64,000 nucleotides of DNA. It comes from Rhynchopus sp. YZ270_cl-10. Taxonomy: Eukaryota; Euglenozoa; Diplonemea; Diplonemida; Diplonemidae. The position numbers and the translations under genes are program-made. Shown here piece by piece: positions 1 through 10,754 of the stretch. Within the stretch, counting starts at the first letter, position 1. Each line of letters opens with the position of its first letter. Under the pieces are notes generated by a model, which searched no databases, was not told the origin of the DNA, and saw only the letters and a program-made list of their open reading frames with translations. The stretch spans positions 682,001 to 746,000 of the forward strand of contig OZ037855.1 in assembly GCA_964035575.1 (NCBI GenBank). Direction: 5' to 3'.

Positions 1-430
1 TAAACTGCGCCAGGGTTGGGGAGAAACACTACATGTGTAGTCAGTTTCAGTTCAGGGGCTGGCGTGTCTCTACACAGATCTCAAAATCGCAAAAATGTAA
101 AAAAAGAAGAGGGAAAAAATTGTGAGATGAATCGCGTGGATTTTGATCAGCAGTTATCTGCAAAACGCTCGTCGCAAAACGATGAGCGAGAGAAACTCTT
201 GACACTTCACGGGGTGTCAAAACACAAAAAAAAAGGCTTTCGATTTTGTTTAACCGTGAGTGTGATGACTGCTGAATGGACCTGGCGAAGTACCCAAAAC
301 CCCTAAAACGTATGTGACAAATATTCGTCGACAGAAAAGACAAAAAAAAGACAACACATCACCAAAATAAACAACAAATACGATAGTCGCCAGAACGCAG
401 GAATCCGCAAATCACAAGAAGAAAAAATAT

Positions 431-476
431 TTATGAACCCAAGCCCCACTGGGCTTAGCCACCTTGACCACAATCG
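431..476 (-). repeat. F1 hairpin module, copy 1
   Basis: In minus-strand sense it carries a CTAAGCCC / GGGGCTTGG inner stem, longer than usual and with compensated changes, preceded by the AAGGTGG block and the GATTGTGGTCA leader shared with other F1 copies. Confidence 0.7.
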
Positions 477-689
477 ATATCGTACAAACCGGTACGAAAA
501 CGAAAAGTCATCACTTTAGTCTAAATCCTAAATCCTTCCCTTGGTAACCCCAAGCCATGATGAAAACAGTGGAAAGAGGAAATTGTAACAGCGACACCTG
601 TTTGCACAGAATGTTTCGAACCAAACAAGAGGAATCACAACAACCCACCCCCACGCTGTGACAACACTCTGCAAGAAACAAAGAAAAGC

Positions 690-729
690 TTGCAAGGACC
701 TAAACTTCGCATTGCTTAGGCAACCTTAA
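690..729 (-). repeat. F1 hairpin module, copy 2 (diverged)
   Basis: In plus sense it keeps ACCTAAAC, then GCTTAGG and CAACCTTAA. It is a diverged F1 copy in the same orientation as the rest. Confidence 0.5.
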
Positions 730-753
730 CAAATGGGTGTCTTGCATCAGAAC

Positions 754-1173
754 TCAAAAACAGTGGAAAATAACGTAATGTTGGAATAGGGAGAACGTCT
801 GTAAGGCATCTTTCGCCGAGACACAGGTTCCTTTTGGTTCTGTGTCTCCAAACGAAAGGGCCGAGTTGTGTGGGAGGGGATCGGGATTTCTGTTCTCACC
901 GAGCTTGCGTCTGAAGACACCCGCGTTCATGACAGAGCGGCTCCAGTCAAACTTCCCTACCTGACGTGGTGTCTCCAAACTAGTTGATGCTAGCTTGTCG
1001 CTGGAAAACCTAAAAGGCCCAGAGAGGGTCAGACCACCGCAGTATACGATTTCTTTCTCAGAAGCATCCCAAAGAGAAGCTCGCTTTAAATCTAATAAAA
1101 AAAGGAAAATCTTAAAAAGATGTATTGTATTGTCTCTCGCACCTACGAACCAAAAAATATTACCTGTGGCCAC
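754..1173 (-). CDS. possible small hypothetical ORF
   Basis: This is an open frame of 139 codons. Its middle part (about residues 30-120) is polar and protein-like, but I recognise no family. The N-terminal ~30 residues are hydrophobic and come from AT-rich DNA, so the true first exon may differ; AG/GT pairs nearby would allow introns. It lies downstream of the kinesin gene on the same strand. It could also be the last exon of a gene whose other exons I cannot place. Confidence 0.3.
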   Translation of the reverse strand: MATGNIFWFVGARDNTIHLFKIFLFLLDLKRASLWDASEKEIVYCGGLTLSGPFRFSSDKLASTSLETPRQVGKFDWSRSVMNAGVFRRKLGENRNPDPLPHNSALSFGDTEPKGTCVSAKDALQTFSLFQHYVIFHCF

Positions 1174-1422
1174 CTAACGAGAATCTCCACAAAACAGAAA
1201 AAAAAACACACACAAAATACGAAACTGAAAATCTACATTTTAGAAAGATATTATACGTACCATTTTTTACAACAACTCCCCCTTCCCCCAATCTGCCCCA
1301 CACAATAACTCTAAAAACAAATCAAACAGATCGGAGGCCCTTTTTTTTCCTTGAGAGCGTTCTCTGGATAGTGAAACACTGTAGCAGTTGCACTAAAACC
1401 AACGCGCTCTCTCTCTCCCTTT

Positions 1423-4400
1423 TCATGGATGCTCTGAGTATGGAGGGGAGAGGAGGGTTGCTGGCTCGGAGTGGGTTTGCCATTCTTTGAGGAGGACTTC
1501 GACGAACTCGAGTACGCCAAATGAATCTCCGGAACGTGCACGGAGGAGGAGCTCACGGCAGGGGGGGACGAGGACAAAGGCACGGACAGCAAATGCAACG
1601 CTGTCCTGTTCGCAGGCAGTTTGGAGGACGTCGCTGTCGCCCCAGTCAGTGTCCGCAAGGACGTCCGCCGCCTCGGCTATGTGGTCACCAGCAACGTGCA
1701 CCTGGCTCAACACACCAAACAGCTGGCGGCCGTCCTCGTCGTTGCAGACCTTCTCCGCCGCAATCCCACTCAGGATCCCCTCCAGCTGCCGACGCAGCGA
1801 AGCGTTGTCGGTGCCGTCCACAGGAGGCGTCCACTGCACACCCTCGCGCACACCGTCAAAGTGCCATGCAAGCGGCGAGATGCACGACTCAATCGCAACA
1901 GCCGACGCAGATGACATAGGGTCGCTGTGCGCTGCCGGTTCCGGCTCAGGGGCACTGCTGCTAGTGCGGCGGAGGGCGGCAAGGGAAGCTTCGGAGGCGC
2001 AGTTGTCCTTCTTCTGTGCAATCAGTTCTGAGACCTGTGAGGTGGAAGGTTGGTATAGGATGCAATATATGTGCATTGAAGCATGTGGCAGAATGTCAGG
2101 GGGTGTGGAAGAAAAAAGGTTTTAAGATGAATGTGTTTCGTGCACAACATCTGCAAGAGTAGACACCTGCAAACACCTAAATGGCGCAAAGGTGTCGTTG
2201 AGAAAAAACAAACAACGAATGCGTTGTGTGCACAAAAAATAAGTGTTTTCTCTGCGCGTGTGATTGTGTGGGGCAGAATAAAACATTATGAAAAAAGATC
2301 GTTGCGTTCCCACTACGTTTCCTTTGCGCTCTCACTACGCCCCCACTCCGGTTTTCTCTTTAAAAAGGTGCCCAAAGCAGTCGCAGTGGTGGTGTGATTT
2401 GCGGTATACCTTCTTGGTCCAGGACATGCTGATTTTCGCGAAGGACTCAAAACGCTGCAATGTTGCAGCTTCAGCGTCAGCGTACTGTGGGGTGGTGGTA
2501 GGTTGGCTATGTGAGATGCTCACAGTCAAATATGAAGCACTATCCGCATTGCACATGGGATATTTGAGCAACGCTTGCACGGTGAAACTAAACCACCAGG
2601 CAGGGAATAAAAACGATATCGTCCGCGCTGGCAGACCCCAAGACATGCAGAGGACCGAACACCACACAAAAACGTAACCTAAACATCCCACTCGTGCCTA
2701 CACATCTTCAAAAAGAGAGGAGAGAGTGCTATTCGAGCACCCCACGCATATTCTTTGGAAAAAGGAGTCGAAAGAGTATGCTCTTCACATCTGTGTACGG
2801 GGTTCTTTGAGTAATTGACAAAATATGTAGTACAGCGAAACTAAATATGTGCACGAGGGGGAAGGGGAAGGGTGAAGGAGGGGAGGGGGATACACACCTC
2901 GGATATACGCTCCGCCTCTTTCATGGGCTCACGGAAGGCTTCGATCTCACCCTTAATGTTCGCAATGTCTCTCTGAAGGTGTGAACGATAAAACGATTGC
3001 ATTGTAAGCAAAGCACGGCAGAAAACAAAAGAAAAGTTTATCAGATGACTCTAAAGCCTCTCGTTGCTTAGTCACCTTGATCAAATTTGTTATCGCACAG
3101 CATCAGGCTGCGTGGGTTTCCACAAGTTTTGATGTAAGGGATGATGTATTTCCCCAGCCGGGGGTACAAAAAAAAATTTACCCGCAGTTATCATCGTTTC
3201 TCAACATACCGAAAGCTTTGCTTCTAGTCTGTTGGCGATGTCGAAGTTGCCCATTGCGTTGTCGTAGCGTGCAACAGCATCGAGGTAGGACTTATGCGGT
3301 GTGCCCGACGCAGCCTCAGTGTCCTGCAGCTGCTCCTGCAGCGAGCCGAGCTGTGCCGACAGCACATCGTAGTCGAGACGTTGGCGCTCGATCCTGTCCT
3401 CAAGCTGGTCGATGCGCTGCTTGTCTGTCGAGATGCCTGGCCGCTCCTGCTCCATGTCCGCCACCAGCGCTGTCACCAACTGCTTAAACTCACTGTTGCT
3501 CGCAAGCCTCCCCTCTTCCTCCCGCTTCGCGTGCAGCGCCTTATAACACTTCACTGCCGAGCCCTGCGTCCGCAGGTTCCCCGAGGAAGACCGGCCAGCG
3601 TCGCCCCCTGCCTTCTTCGCACCGAGATAGCTTCCAAAGGTGGGGAACAGTGTGGCTGCGACGGAGAGCTCCGAGCAGAGCTCCTGCTGCGCTCTGAGGT
3701 TGCGCAGGTATTCTGCGTCCTTCTCGGAGCTGCCGCCTTTGGCTTGGATGTTGGCAGGCGCCTTGAGGTCTTGCAGACGGTCTGCGAAGTGGAGGGACGA
3801 CGACGTTTCGTTGTAGGAAGACTCTGTGGGGGCAAGGTTTGTGATGAGAAGGATCTTCGACTGCCCGCTGACAAGCGACCGCCGCAACAGACGCGTCAAC
3901 TTCGCCTCACGGAAGGGGATATGCTTGCTGCCGCTGTTCAGACTGTTCACCACCTTCCCGAGCGAGGTCAAACTCTTGTTCACCGCAACCGCCTCCTGCA
4001 GCACCGACCCTTGCGCACCACTCTTCTTCGCACGCTCGCTTCCTGCCAAATCCGCCATGGTCAACGTACTCTGTGTGATAGGGTACTCCCCTGCCACAGG
4101 AAAGGACTTCTGCAGCCCTGCCACAGCAGTGGGGGACACAATCAACGACTTCCGCCGCTGTGTCGTCCGTGGCTGCGAGAAAGGGATCACGCCCGACCCC
4201 TTCTGTGGGGCTGTCAGATGCGCGATGCTTTCCTTCATAAACGCCACCGGGTCAGGCGGGTTGGGGTTTGAAGCTGACTTCCTCTGCTGCAGCACATCGA
4301 CTGTGAAGAGCGCATGCGACCGGGAGGATCTGTCGTTCATCAACGTCGGCGCCACAGCACGGTTCTCTAGAGCGATTTTAAAGGCATCGTTCATATCCGC

Positions 4401-4961
4401 CCGTGTAGCAATAACCTTGATCGTTGAGTTCATGATAATCAAATCCTCGCCCTGTTCCTTTGCAGTGAGGCTGTTCTTCGGGTTCAACAAATCACGAAAT
4501 TGGTCATTGTAAATCTCGATAATTCCAAGGACAATGACCAAATGGTGCGACTCTTTGCACAGCTCCTTGTGTACCAAAAGATCATCCAGGACGCGAAGAA
4601 AAATGCCGCTTTCTTCATCAAGCTCGCCATTCTCTTTGAGGCTGTTCCCGAGAAGCGTGTATGTCTTTCCTGAGCCGGTTTGGCCGTACGTTACTAGAAC
4701 GTTGTCCACGCCTTCAAGGGTTGAAGCAGAGATGTCAGCTGCAACCAGCTTGTACACATCCTCTTGAGTGTCATCTTCATCGAGAATGTGGTCAAAGCAG
4801 AAGGCTTGTTGGTCGCGCAGGCGAGCCGGGTTCACGCAGATGCACACATTGGGTTCTTCCTTCTTAACGGTGTTCAGCTCGTACTTCTCGCCGTTCTTCT
4901 CTAGTACCGGGCGAATGCGCACCGCGACTGTCACCTTCTTTCCTTCGACCTCGGTTGCCAT
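1423..4961 (-). CDS. kinesin motor protein, four exons
   Basis: A microtubule motor with an N-terminal kinesin head, about 837 aa after splicing. Exons on the minus strand are 4961-3210, 2972-2898, 2484-2410 and 2034-1423, all joined in phase 0. Introns begin GTATGT, GTGTGT or GTATAC and end in CAG. The head shows the P-loop GQTGSGKT (residues 93-100), switch I SSRSH (212-216), switch II DLAGSE (304-309) and the microtubule-binding HIPFREAKLTRLL stretch (347-359). An insertion of roughly 60 residues lies between the strand after SSRSH and DLAGSE, where most kinesins have about 25 residues in total. The head is followed by coiled coil. The two middle exons are each exactly 75 bp and encode coiled-coil-like sequence. 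The tail exon is proline- and serine-containing. The kinesin subfamily is not clear. The start is the ATG just before the first motor strand. Intron 1 carries an F1 module and intron 3 an F3 module. Confidence 0.93.
2123..2153 (-). repeat. F3 hairpin module in kinesin intron 3
   Basis: In minus sense AGATG and CATCT form an outer stem, with TGTG / CACA inside it. It lies wholly within the last kinesin intron (2035-2409). Confidence 0.6.
3036..3085 (-). repeat. F1 hairpin module in kinesin intron 1
   Basis: In minus sense the order is TTTGATCA, AGGTGA, CTAAGC, loop, GCTTTAG, then TCATCT. Both stem arms are kept, with a bulge in the inner stem. It lies within intron 2973-3209. Confidence 0.75.
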
Positions 4962-5088
4962 GTTGCGACCGCTTCTCTTGTGGATGTAAAAGAAAGCTCA
5001 CCCCCTTGTGAAGGAGGCTTGCTTCCTGAAGGGGTGCGTAGGGGAGAGAGGAGGTTTGAAGGTATTAAAGAAAGTGAAAAAAAAAAGA

Positions 5089-5670
5089 TCATAATAGAGT
5101 GCAACAAAGCAGGACCAAAAGGCGCCACAAGACTGAGACTTTGCGCGTGGGGAAGAAGATGATAGGAGTTCTCACGATGATTCGCCAGATCTGTGGGACT
5201 GATCAAAAGAAAGTGTGCCCCAAGGTGAATGCATTGCGAGTATTGCGCAAGGCATCACCCCCTACGTGGGACGCAGAAAACAGACCCGCAACAGAGTGGA
5301 CACAGACATACTTGGAACCGCACGTACCTCTGTACAACGTACTTCTTCTCGCATTCCGACGTGACCGAAGCCTATCTTGTATGAAGAGAAAAAGGATAAA
5401 TTCGGTGGAAAGAGTAAGGGGGTCCTTACGAGAATTGGAGTGGTAGTGATAAGGCAGCGTCTTATCTTGTCTCCGCAGCGCTGATGTTGGTGATGCGCCG
5501 GTCTGTTTCTTGTGCACATGACGGAGATAGCTGACTTCAACCTCAGTTTGGGTGATGTTGGGCGTGGTTTCAGACAGGGGGTGAGAAGGGTATGGGGGTT
5601 TTGGCGTTGCATAGAAAAGCGTTGGGTATAAGGAGAGGGAGCAGGTTTGTTCTTGAAAAGGCGGGGCCAT
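5089..5670 (-). CDS. small hypothetical protein, three exons proposed
   Basis: Proposed exons on the minus strand are 5670-5430, 5371-5328 and 5190-5089, giving about 128 aa. Donors are GTAAGG and GTACGT; acceptors are TAG and CAG. Splicing these pieces keeps one open frame ending in TGA. The pieces are denser in coding-like codons than the flanks. The C-terminus is basic then very hydrophobic and could be a single membrane segment. No family is recognised. The first 45 codons are proline-rich and may be 5' leader rather than protein, so the true start is uncertain. The TAG acceptor of the middle exon is unusual for this window. The gene lies between kinesin and the PIH gene on the same strand. 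Confidence 0.35.
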
Positions 5671-5740
5671 TTTTTTAGGGTGTTGAAGATTTTGGGAAAG
5701 CGCGTTGACAGGAACGCAAATAGGGAAAGGAGAAAAATCG

Positions 5741-5775
5741 GTAAGATGAACCTAAGCCCCGCGTGCTTAGTCACT
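5741..5775 (-). repeat. F1 hairpin module
   Basis: Plus-sense reading is GTAAGATGAAC, CTAAGC, loop, GCTTAG, TCAC. It is close to consensus in both inner arms and lies between the small hypothetical gene and the PIH gene. Confidence 0.75.
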
Positions 5776-6069
5776 GGCGGGGGGAGAATGGGGGGGAAAA
5801 TAAACTCAGAAAGAAGCAAAGGAGTCGGGTTTCGTTTGGCCGCAGGTATTTTGCAGGGTAGAGAATTAGACCCCTGTCTCCCCTCAAATAAAATCGCAAG
5901 CTCAACCAGAAAAGGTAAAGTTTTGCATAAAACAGGGGATATGTGTGGGGGGTTTTTGGGGAGAATTAGAGAAAAGAAAATTAAATGAATCCTGGCACAA
6001 AATGGCATAAAAGAGAGAAAAAAAGCTAAGCAAAAACGGGGGGAAACTTTAGATGTAACTACAACCATA

Positions 6070-8072
6070 TCAGTCCATCTCCAAAACCAGCGAGTTTGTG
6101 ATTGGGAGTTCGGCCTGCTTTTTCTTGGACTCTGACAGCATGTTGTCTGCAAGCTTGAGGGCCTCCATTTCCTTTTTGATCTTCTTCATTGCTTTGTCGT
6201 GGTCGGATTCTGCCTGTTTGCGAAAGCTTTCTTCTTGTTCGTACATGATGTCTTTGGTGTTGTTGAGGGCTTGCATGCGTTCTTCGAGGTCTTTTTCGTA
6301 TTTCTTTTGCATTTCGAGCTCGCGTTTGTGTTTGCTGGCCTCCTCCTTTTCACGCTCCTCTGCAGCAATCCTTGCAAGCCTCTCCTCCACCTCCTTGCGA
6401 GCCTTGTCATGCGCCTCCTTCTTGACCCGAGCCTCCTCCCTCTCCTTCTCCAACACCACCCGCTTCGCTTCGTCCTCAGCATCCTTCTCAGCTTGCTCCT
6501 CAAGCGCCTGCGACTCAGCCTCCTTCCTAAAGGCCTCCCTCTTCAGCTCCTGCTCCTTCCGGTAGTTCGTCTCAAACGCCGTCACCTCCTGCACAACAGG
6601 AAGCGTCAGTGTCAACACCTTCCGTGTCTTGTCAAACTTCGCTGCCGCACGGTCGACGTCTACCGGATGTGGAAGTAGAATGTTTCCATCAAATTCGTGC
6701 TTCACGCTTGAAAGAGAAATCCGCTTTTCTTCGATCCCCATTTCCAGTTCCGTTGCACGCTTGACAGTGGGGAGGGGAATAGTGACTTTGAGGGATTTGG
6801 GGCGTTTGAGGCCGGGACGCTCAGATTCGTTGAAGCAGTCCTGGTAGCCGATTTCGCCTTGCTGGACGATGGTGAAGTCGGGGAAGTTTGTTTTGTTAGG
6901 CTTCATGCCTGCCATGCCGACAGCGAGATTGCGTTGGAACTCCTTCGCACGCTTTTTCTCATCATCGGCCTTCTTCTTGATGGCAGCCTGGCGTTCACGT
7001 TCTGCCTCCTCGATAGCATTCTGCTCTGCAAGCTTCTGCTGACGCAGCTTCTCCTTTGCCGTCCTATCTCCCATAGATGCTGCGAGACGATCCGCAAAGT
7101 TGCCATCCCCTTTGCAGAAGTCTTTATCCTTCGGCTTCTCGACCGGCGCCTTCTTCTGTTCGAAGACAAGCTCCCCTTCTTTGCCCGCCACTGCCTTGAT
7201 ACGGACCGTTTGCGCAGCAGGGTTCCCCACTGCAGGGATGTCCCCTACACGTTCAAACTGCATGGGTAGGGGGTGCTCGATTTCTTTCTTTTCCTGATGA
7301 TATTGGAAGTTCACGTTTTCGACTGCGATTTCGACGAGGAAGACCATGAAGCGGTCGCTTTGCTTGGCAAGGTAGGTGCTCTTAGGGTGGTAGCACGCGT
7401 CAACCACTTTGCAGGGTTTGTCTTTGTAGGTGTCTTCGCGGATTTTGCCGAGGCTGATGGGGACCTGCCATTGGCTGGCCTGGCGGTCGCCTGTGGTCTC
7501 CTCTTGAGGCTCGTCGATCTTCACGTCGTCGCAGATGTTGATGAAGAACCTCTCCTTGTTCGTGTCCAGCCGTACACAAAAGTTCGGCTTCGGGAAAATA
7601 AACGTGAACGAATGGTCGCCCTGCTGCTTGGCCTCATCCTCTACCTGCTTTAGGTATTCCTCCTGCTCCTTCAGGTTCGCAGGGTCAGAGATCTCCTGAG
7701 CATAGTCGGCCCATAGGTCCATGAACTTAGGATCCTTCATGCAGTCTTGGAACCTGAGAGTAGGTTGTGGAGTTTTGTGTCATATGATCCTAAATGTGAG
7801 AAGTTAGTAGTGAGTAGAGTAATGATTTGTTTCAGTATGATGAAGTTGGAAGTGTGAATGGCTTGGGTTTTGACCTCAGCCCTATTGTGTTTGTGGAGTG
7901 GGGTAGGCAAAAATGTGAAGTATAATGGAAAATCAATACCAGGGGAGGGGTGGTGAGGGGTGAGGGGTGTAGGTGTGGGTGGGACGTACCTTGCCATCTC
8001 ATCTTTGGTCATTTTGACGTCCTGGTTCTCCTTCTTCGTCATGTCAATCGTTGTGAGGTTGGGTGCCTGCAT
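6070..8072 (-). CDS. PIH1-domain protein (kintoun/DNAAF2-like dynein assembly factor)
   Basis: Two exons, 8072-7990 and 7753-6070, joined in phase 2 across a 236-bp GTACGT...CAG intron, encode about 588 aa. The N-terminal ~210 residues match the PIH1 layout: a short helical start, then a strand pattern around FCVRL...FFINICDD, a VPISLG block, and an FLVEIAVENV strand pair. PIH proteins act as HSP90 co-chaperones that pre-assemble axonemal dyneins in the cytoplasm. The C-terminal third (about residues 400-575) is a long charged E/K/A-rich coiled coil. Splicing matters here: the in-frame Met at 7740 would drop the conserved N-terminal helix, which exon 1 restores. The exact paralogue (DNAAF2 versus PIH1D-type) is inference. 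It is the clearest sign, with polycystin and kinesin, of a ciliated organism. Confidence 0.85.
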
Positions 8073-8253
8073 CTTGCAATATTGCTTAGTTTTTTATATT
8101 TTTGCTTTTGTGTCAAAATTAAATCCGCTATGCGCAGATTGTGTAAGTGTCTGTAGGGTGGTTTGGATAACTATTTTAGGAGAAAAGGGTTGTAAGAAAC
8201 GATGATAAACAAACATTTTTTGCAATTCTTTATAAAAATAAAGCTGTGCACAT

Positions 8254-9675
8254 TCACAGCACCAGGGGTACACCTTCGACAACATGCCTCAACATGTTTG
8301 CAATCGAAACACCCTTCCCCACTTTCATCACAATATTTACGTTTGTAAGACCCTTTTTCATTGGATTTTTTGAGCTCTGTTTGTTTTGCCTTTTCTGGAG
8401 ATTGGCGGATCCGAAGATTTGGGTGTGCGCGTCTTGGGGCGGCGCTTCGTCTCGAGAGACTTGCACATTTGGGTGCACGGGATGCGTCCACACATGACGG
8501 TACGAATCTACGTGAAGAGAACCAGCCTGCTTCAATACCTTGGACGCTATGTTCGTATACGCTACTACACTACCAACACCTTCTGCAAAGAGACCCTCCG
8601 ATACTGTGCCATGTGCCCCAAACCTAGTCACCGGAAGCACCACATCCCAATAGCGGTACCGATGCTCTTCACCTTGCTTCACTGTCACCAATGCCGATGC
8701 GTCTACAGAAGCCACCTCGGTGTTCTGGTCAGTACCTTGGGAAATGCCTGACCCAGGGAGGACGAGGTCGCCAATTTGCACGGTCTTCCCTTGGCTTGCC
8801 CTTGCAGACGCGACAATGTTCCAAAGAATCTTTGAGAGTCCTCCTGGCCCGATGCAGTGCTGTGTGTCCACATAATTTACCACCCCCGCCATAAGGCGGG
8901 ATTTCACAACTGCGGCAAGGGTTTTTCCTGCAGTGTTCATTGCTAATGGCACGCCGTGGATGCGGAGGCGTACTTCGTCACCCCATTTTGGTGCGTGCAC
9001 TATTCTTTCATCTCTCCCCTGCGCCATGACGACCCGCGACAACGTCGACACCCTCTGCGTCTCGAGAAACCCCCCCTTCACAGACGCCTTCTGCAGCCTC
9101 TCCGCCAGGCGCACTCTCTCCTTATACTCCGCGATGCTTTCATTGCCCAGCGCATACCGACGGTAGTCTAGACAGATCTGGTTCGCCTCCTGCAGCCTCT
9201 TCAAGGTTACTGCTGTTGTGGAGATCACACAGAACGACCCTGACGCCTTTTTTGGAATATTCGCTTCAGAGCTGAGCGAATGAGCGGAAAGACCGAGACA
9301 CGACTCAAAGAGCGTTAACGATTCGGTTATTGAGATACCAGAGGATTTATAGAGAAGGAACCCTTTCACGAGGTGAACATCGCTTGGTGCTACGGAGAGG
9401 CGCATCAAGGTGCACGGTGCAGCATCGGCAGACCCACGCAGCTCGTTCACAGCCATATACTCTATGGGGTTAACTGCTGCAATCAGCTTCCCCCACACTG
9501 GGAGCAGCATACCAACGTTCTCTTCAGCAATAGCGCCTCCTTTACTCTCAACAGTGAAAGGTTTGTAGTGAAGCAGAGACGTGGCTTTGTGTGCACCTCT
9601 CTGTGTTGAAGGTGTGGGTTTCTTGGCATGCTTAGCATGTTCAACCACTGCACAGATCAGCTGTGTTCTCCGCAT
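8254..9675 (-). CDS. TruD/PUS7-family pseudouridine synthase-like protein, probably catalytically changed
   Basis: An intronless frame of 473 aa from the first Met outside the AT-rich leader. Four blocks line up with TruD/PUS7: an EYMAVNEL strand (residues 72-79, cf. DFxVNEI), a HLVKGFLLYK strand (101-110), a GVVNY...Q block (cf. NYFGxQRFG), and a WDVVLPV strand followed later by a YRH...P element (cf. DVVxPLPG and the YRK..xP motif). Family members isomerise uridine in tRNA, snRNA and mRNA. The segment where the catalytic Asp sits (AGTKDxRA) reads EANIPKKA here (137-144), with no Asp at that place. The RFG motif is also altered. It may be an inactive RNA-binding paralogue, or a very diverged relative. 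Neighbours on both sides are on the same strand. Confidence 0.6.
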   Translation of the reverse strand: MRRTQLICAVVEHAKHAKKPTPSTQRGAHKATSLLHYKPFTVESKGGAIAEENVGMLLPVWGKLIAAVNPIEYMAVNELRGSADAAPCTLMRLSVAPSDVHLVKGFLLYKSSGISITESLTLFESCLGLSAHSLSSEANIPKKASGSFCVISTTAVTLKRLQEANQICLDYRRYALGNESIAEYKERVRLAERLQKASVKGGFLETQRVSTLSRVVMAQGRDERIVHAPKWGDEVRLRIHGVPLAMNTAGKTLAAVVKSRLMAGVVNYVDTQHCIGPGGLSKILWNIVASARASQGKTVQIGDLVLPGSGISQGTDQNTEVASVDASALVTVKQGEEHRYRYWDVVLPVTRFGAHGTVSEGLFAEGVGSVVAYTNIASKVLKQAGSLHVDSYRHVWTHPVHPNVQVSRDEAPPQDAHTQIFGSANLQKRQNKQSSKNPMKKGLTNVNIVMKVGKGVSIANMLRHVVEGVPLVL

Positions 9676-10754
9676 ATGTATAGTGTATGACTGAGTTGGG
9701 TGATGTGAGTGGGAAAGGGGGAAATGGGTGTTAATGGAGGGGTAAAAGGGAGAAAAGGGGTGTTTAGTCATCTTACTGTAGGAAAATGGAAGGTGCAAAA
9801 GTGTGGGCTTAAAAGGGTGGAGAAAGTGGAGATTGTACAATCGCGGATAGGCAACTCCACTGCACCACATCGGCGAGGTGGAATGTCAAGTAATGTAGTT
9901 ACCATCAGAGAAAAAAAACCTCGCGTAGCCGAACCGAAGTCGCACTACACACGATGTGGCACACCAGAAGTTGCGTGTCGGATTGTACCTGCACACTGCC
10001 AACTCCCGTAGTCGACCCGAGTCGCACTACGATGTGACCTACACCAAAACAAAGAGCACACACGAAACGCTATTTGAACAAGAAAGACACAAGCTTTAAG
10101 GGTGGGATGGTGGGGTTAAAAAAATGAAAGCAGAAACTTTAAAAAGGAGAAATGTCAAAAAAACGTTGTGCGAAAAAGCTTTTCTTCTGTCAAGTGTTTT
10201 TTGTGTGTTGGCAGAGAAGAAAACAGTTTCCGATAAAAAGCTCCTGCGTCGGTTTTCTCTTTCACAAAGAGATAGATGGTCCGCCTCTCCCGTTGGAGGG
10301 TTCAATGTTAACGTTGTTAAAAAATCGGAAAATAATAAAACCAGGGTGTTAGCTAATTTTGGAACTTTCCCTTAACATCCCCCGGCCAATAACGCGTAGA
10401 CTGGAAGTGAATAGCTAACAGCCTGAATAAAATCTCAAACAATAATAAAAGAAAACTTTCATACAAAACACCACTAAACGTTTAGATAATATAAAACAAA
10501 ACCTGTGGCAAACTCTGAAACCGACTGCAACCCATTTTTGTAAAAGCCCTTTTCTCATAATCTCAAACCGGTCAAGTCTGCACGCAGCCGCCACCCCTCT
10601 CCACCCCGCCTATTTTTATACGACACTCACCGAAGCACCCACCTTGGTGGGGCAATGGCCTGTGCTCAGCACCGTAGCCTTTGGTACCACGGAAGGTTCA
10701 CCCTCAACCTGAAGCAGCTTTTGAAACAAAAAAATGTTTACCCCCCTTCACACC
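9676..10754. other. intergenic stretch with an imperfect direct repeat
   Basis: I see no supported gene. A pair of ~40-bp imperfect direct repeats lies at 9922-9964 and 10006-10050 (cores GTCGCACTAC and CGATGTG). A small hairpin CCCACC-TT-GGTGGG is near 10638. Short frames around 10100-10375 on both strands are AT-rich and not supported. Confidence 0.45.

Larger units (their letters stand above)
1..753. other. non-coding stretch with two F1 hairpin modules
   Basis: I see no convincing gene here. The overlapping frames at 16-306 (+) and 47-343 (-) show no family features. The stretch holds a short palindrome near 198-220 (TTGACAC...GTGTCAA) and two copies of the F1 module, at 431-476 and 690-729. 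It is probably 3' flank or intergenic DNA of a minus-strand gene lying to the left of the window. Confidence 0.5.

Noticed and set aside
5671-6152. Upstream part of the 296-codon minus-strand frame
   Set aside because: Overlaps the end of the PIH gene in another frame and is built from low-complexity pyrimidine runs.
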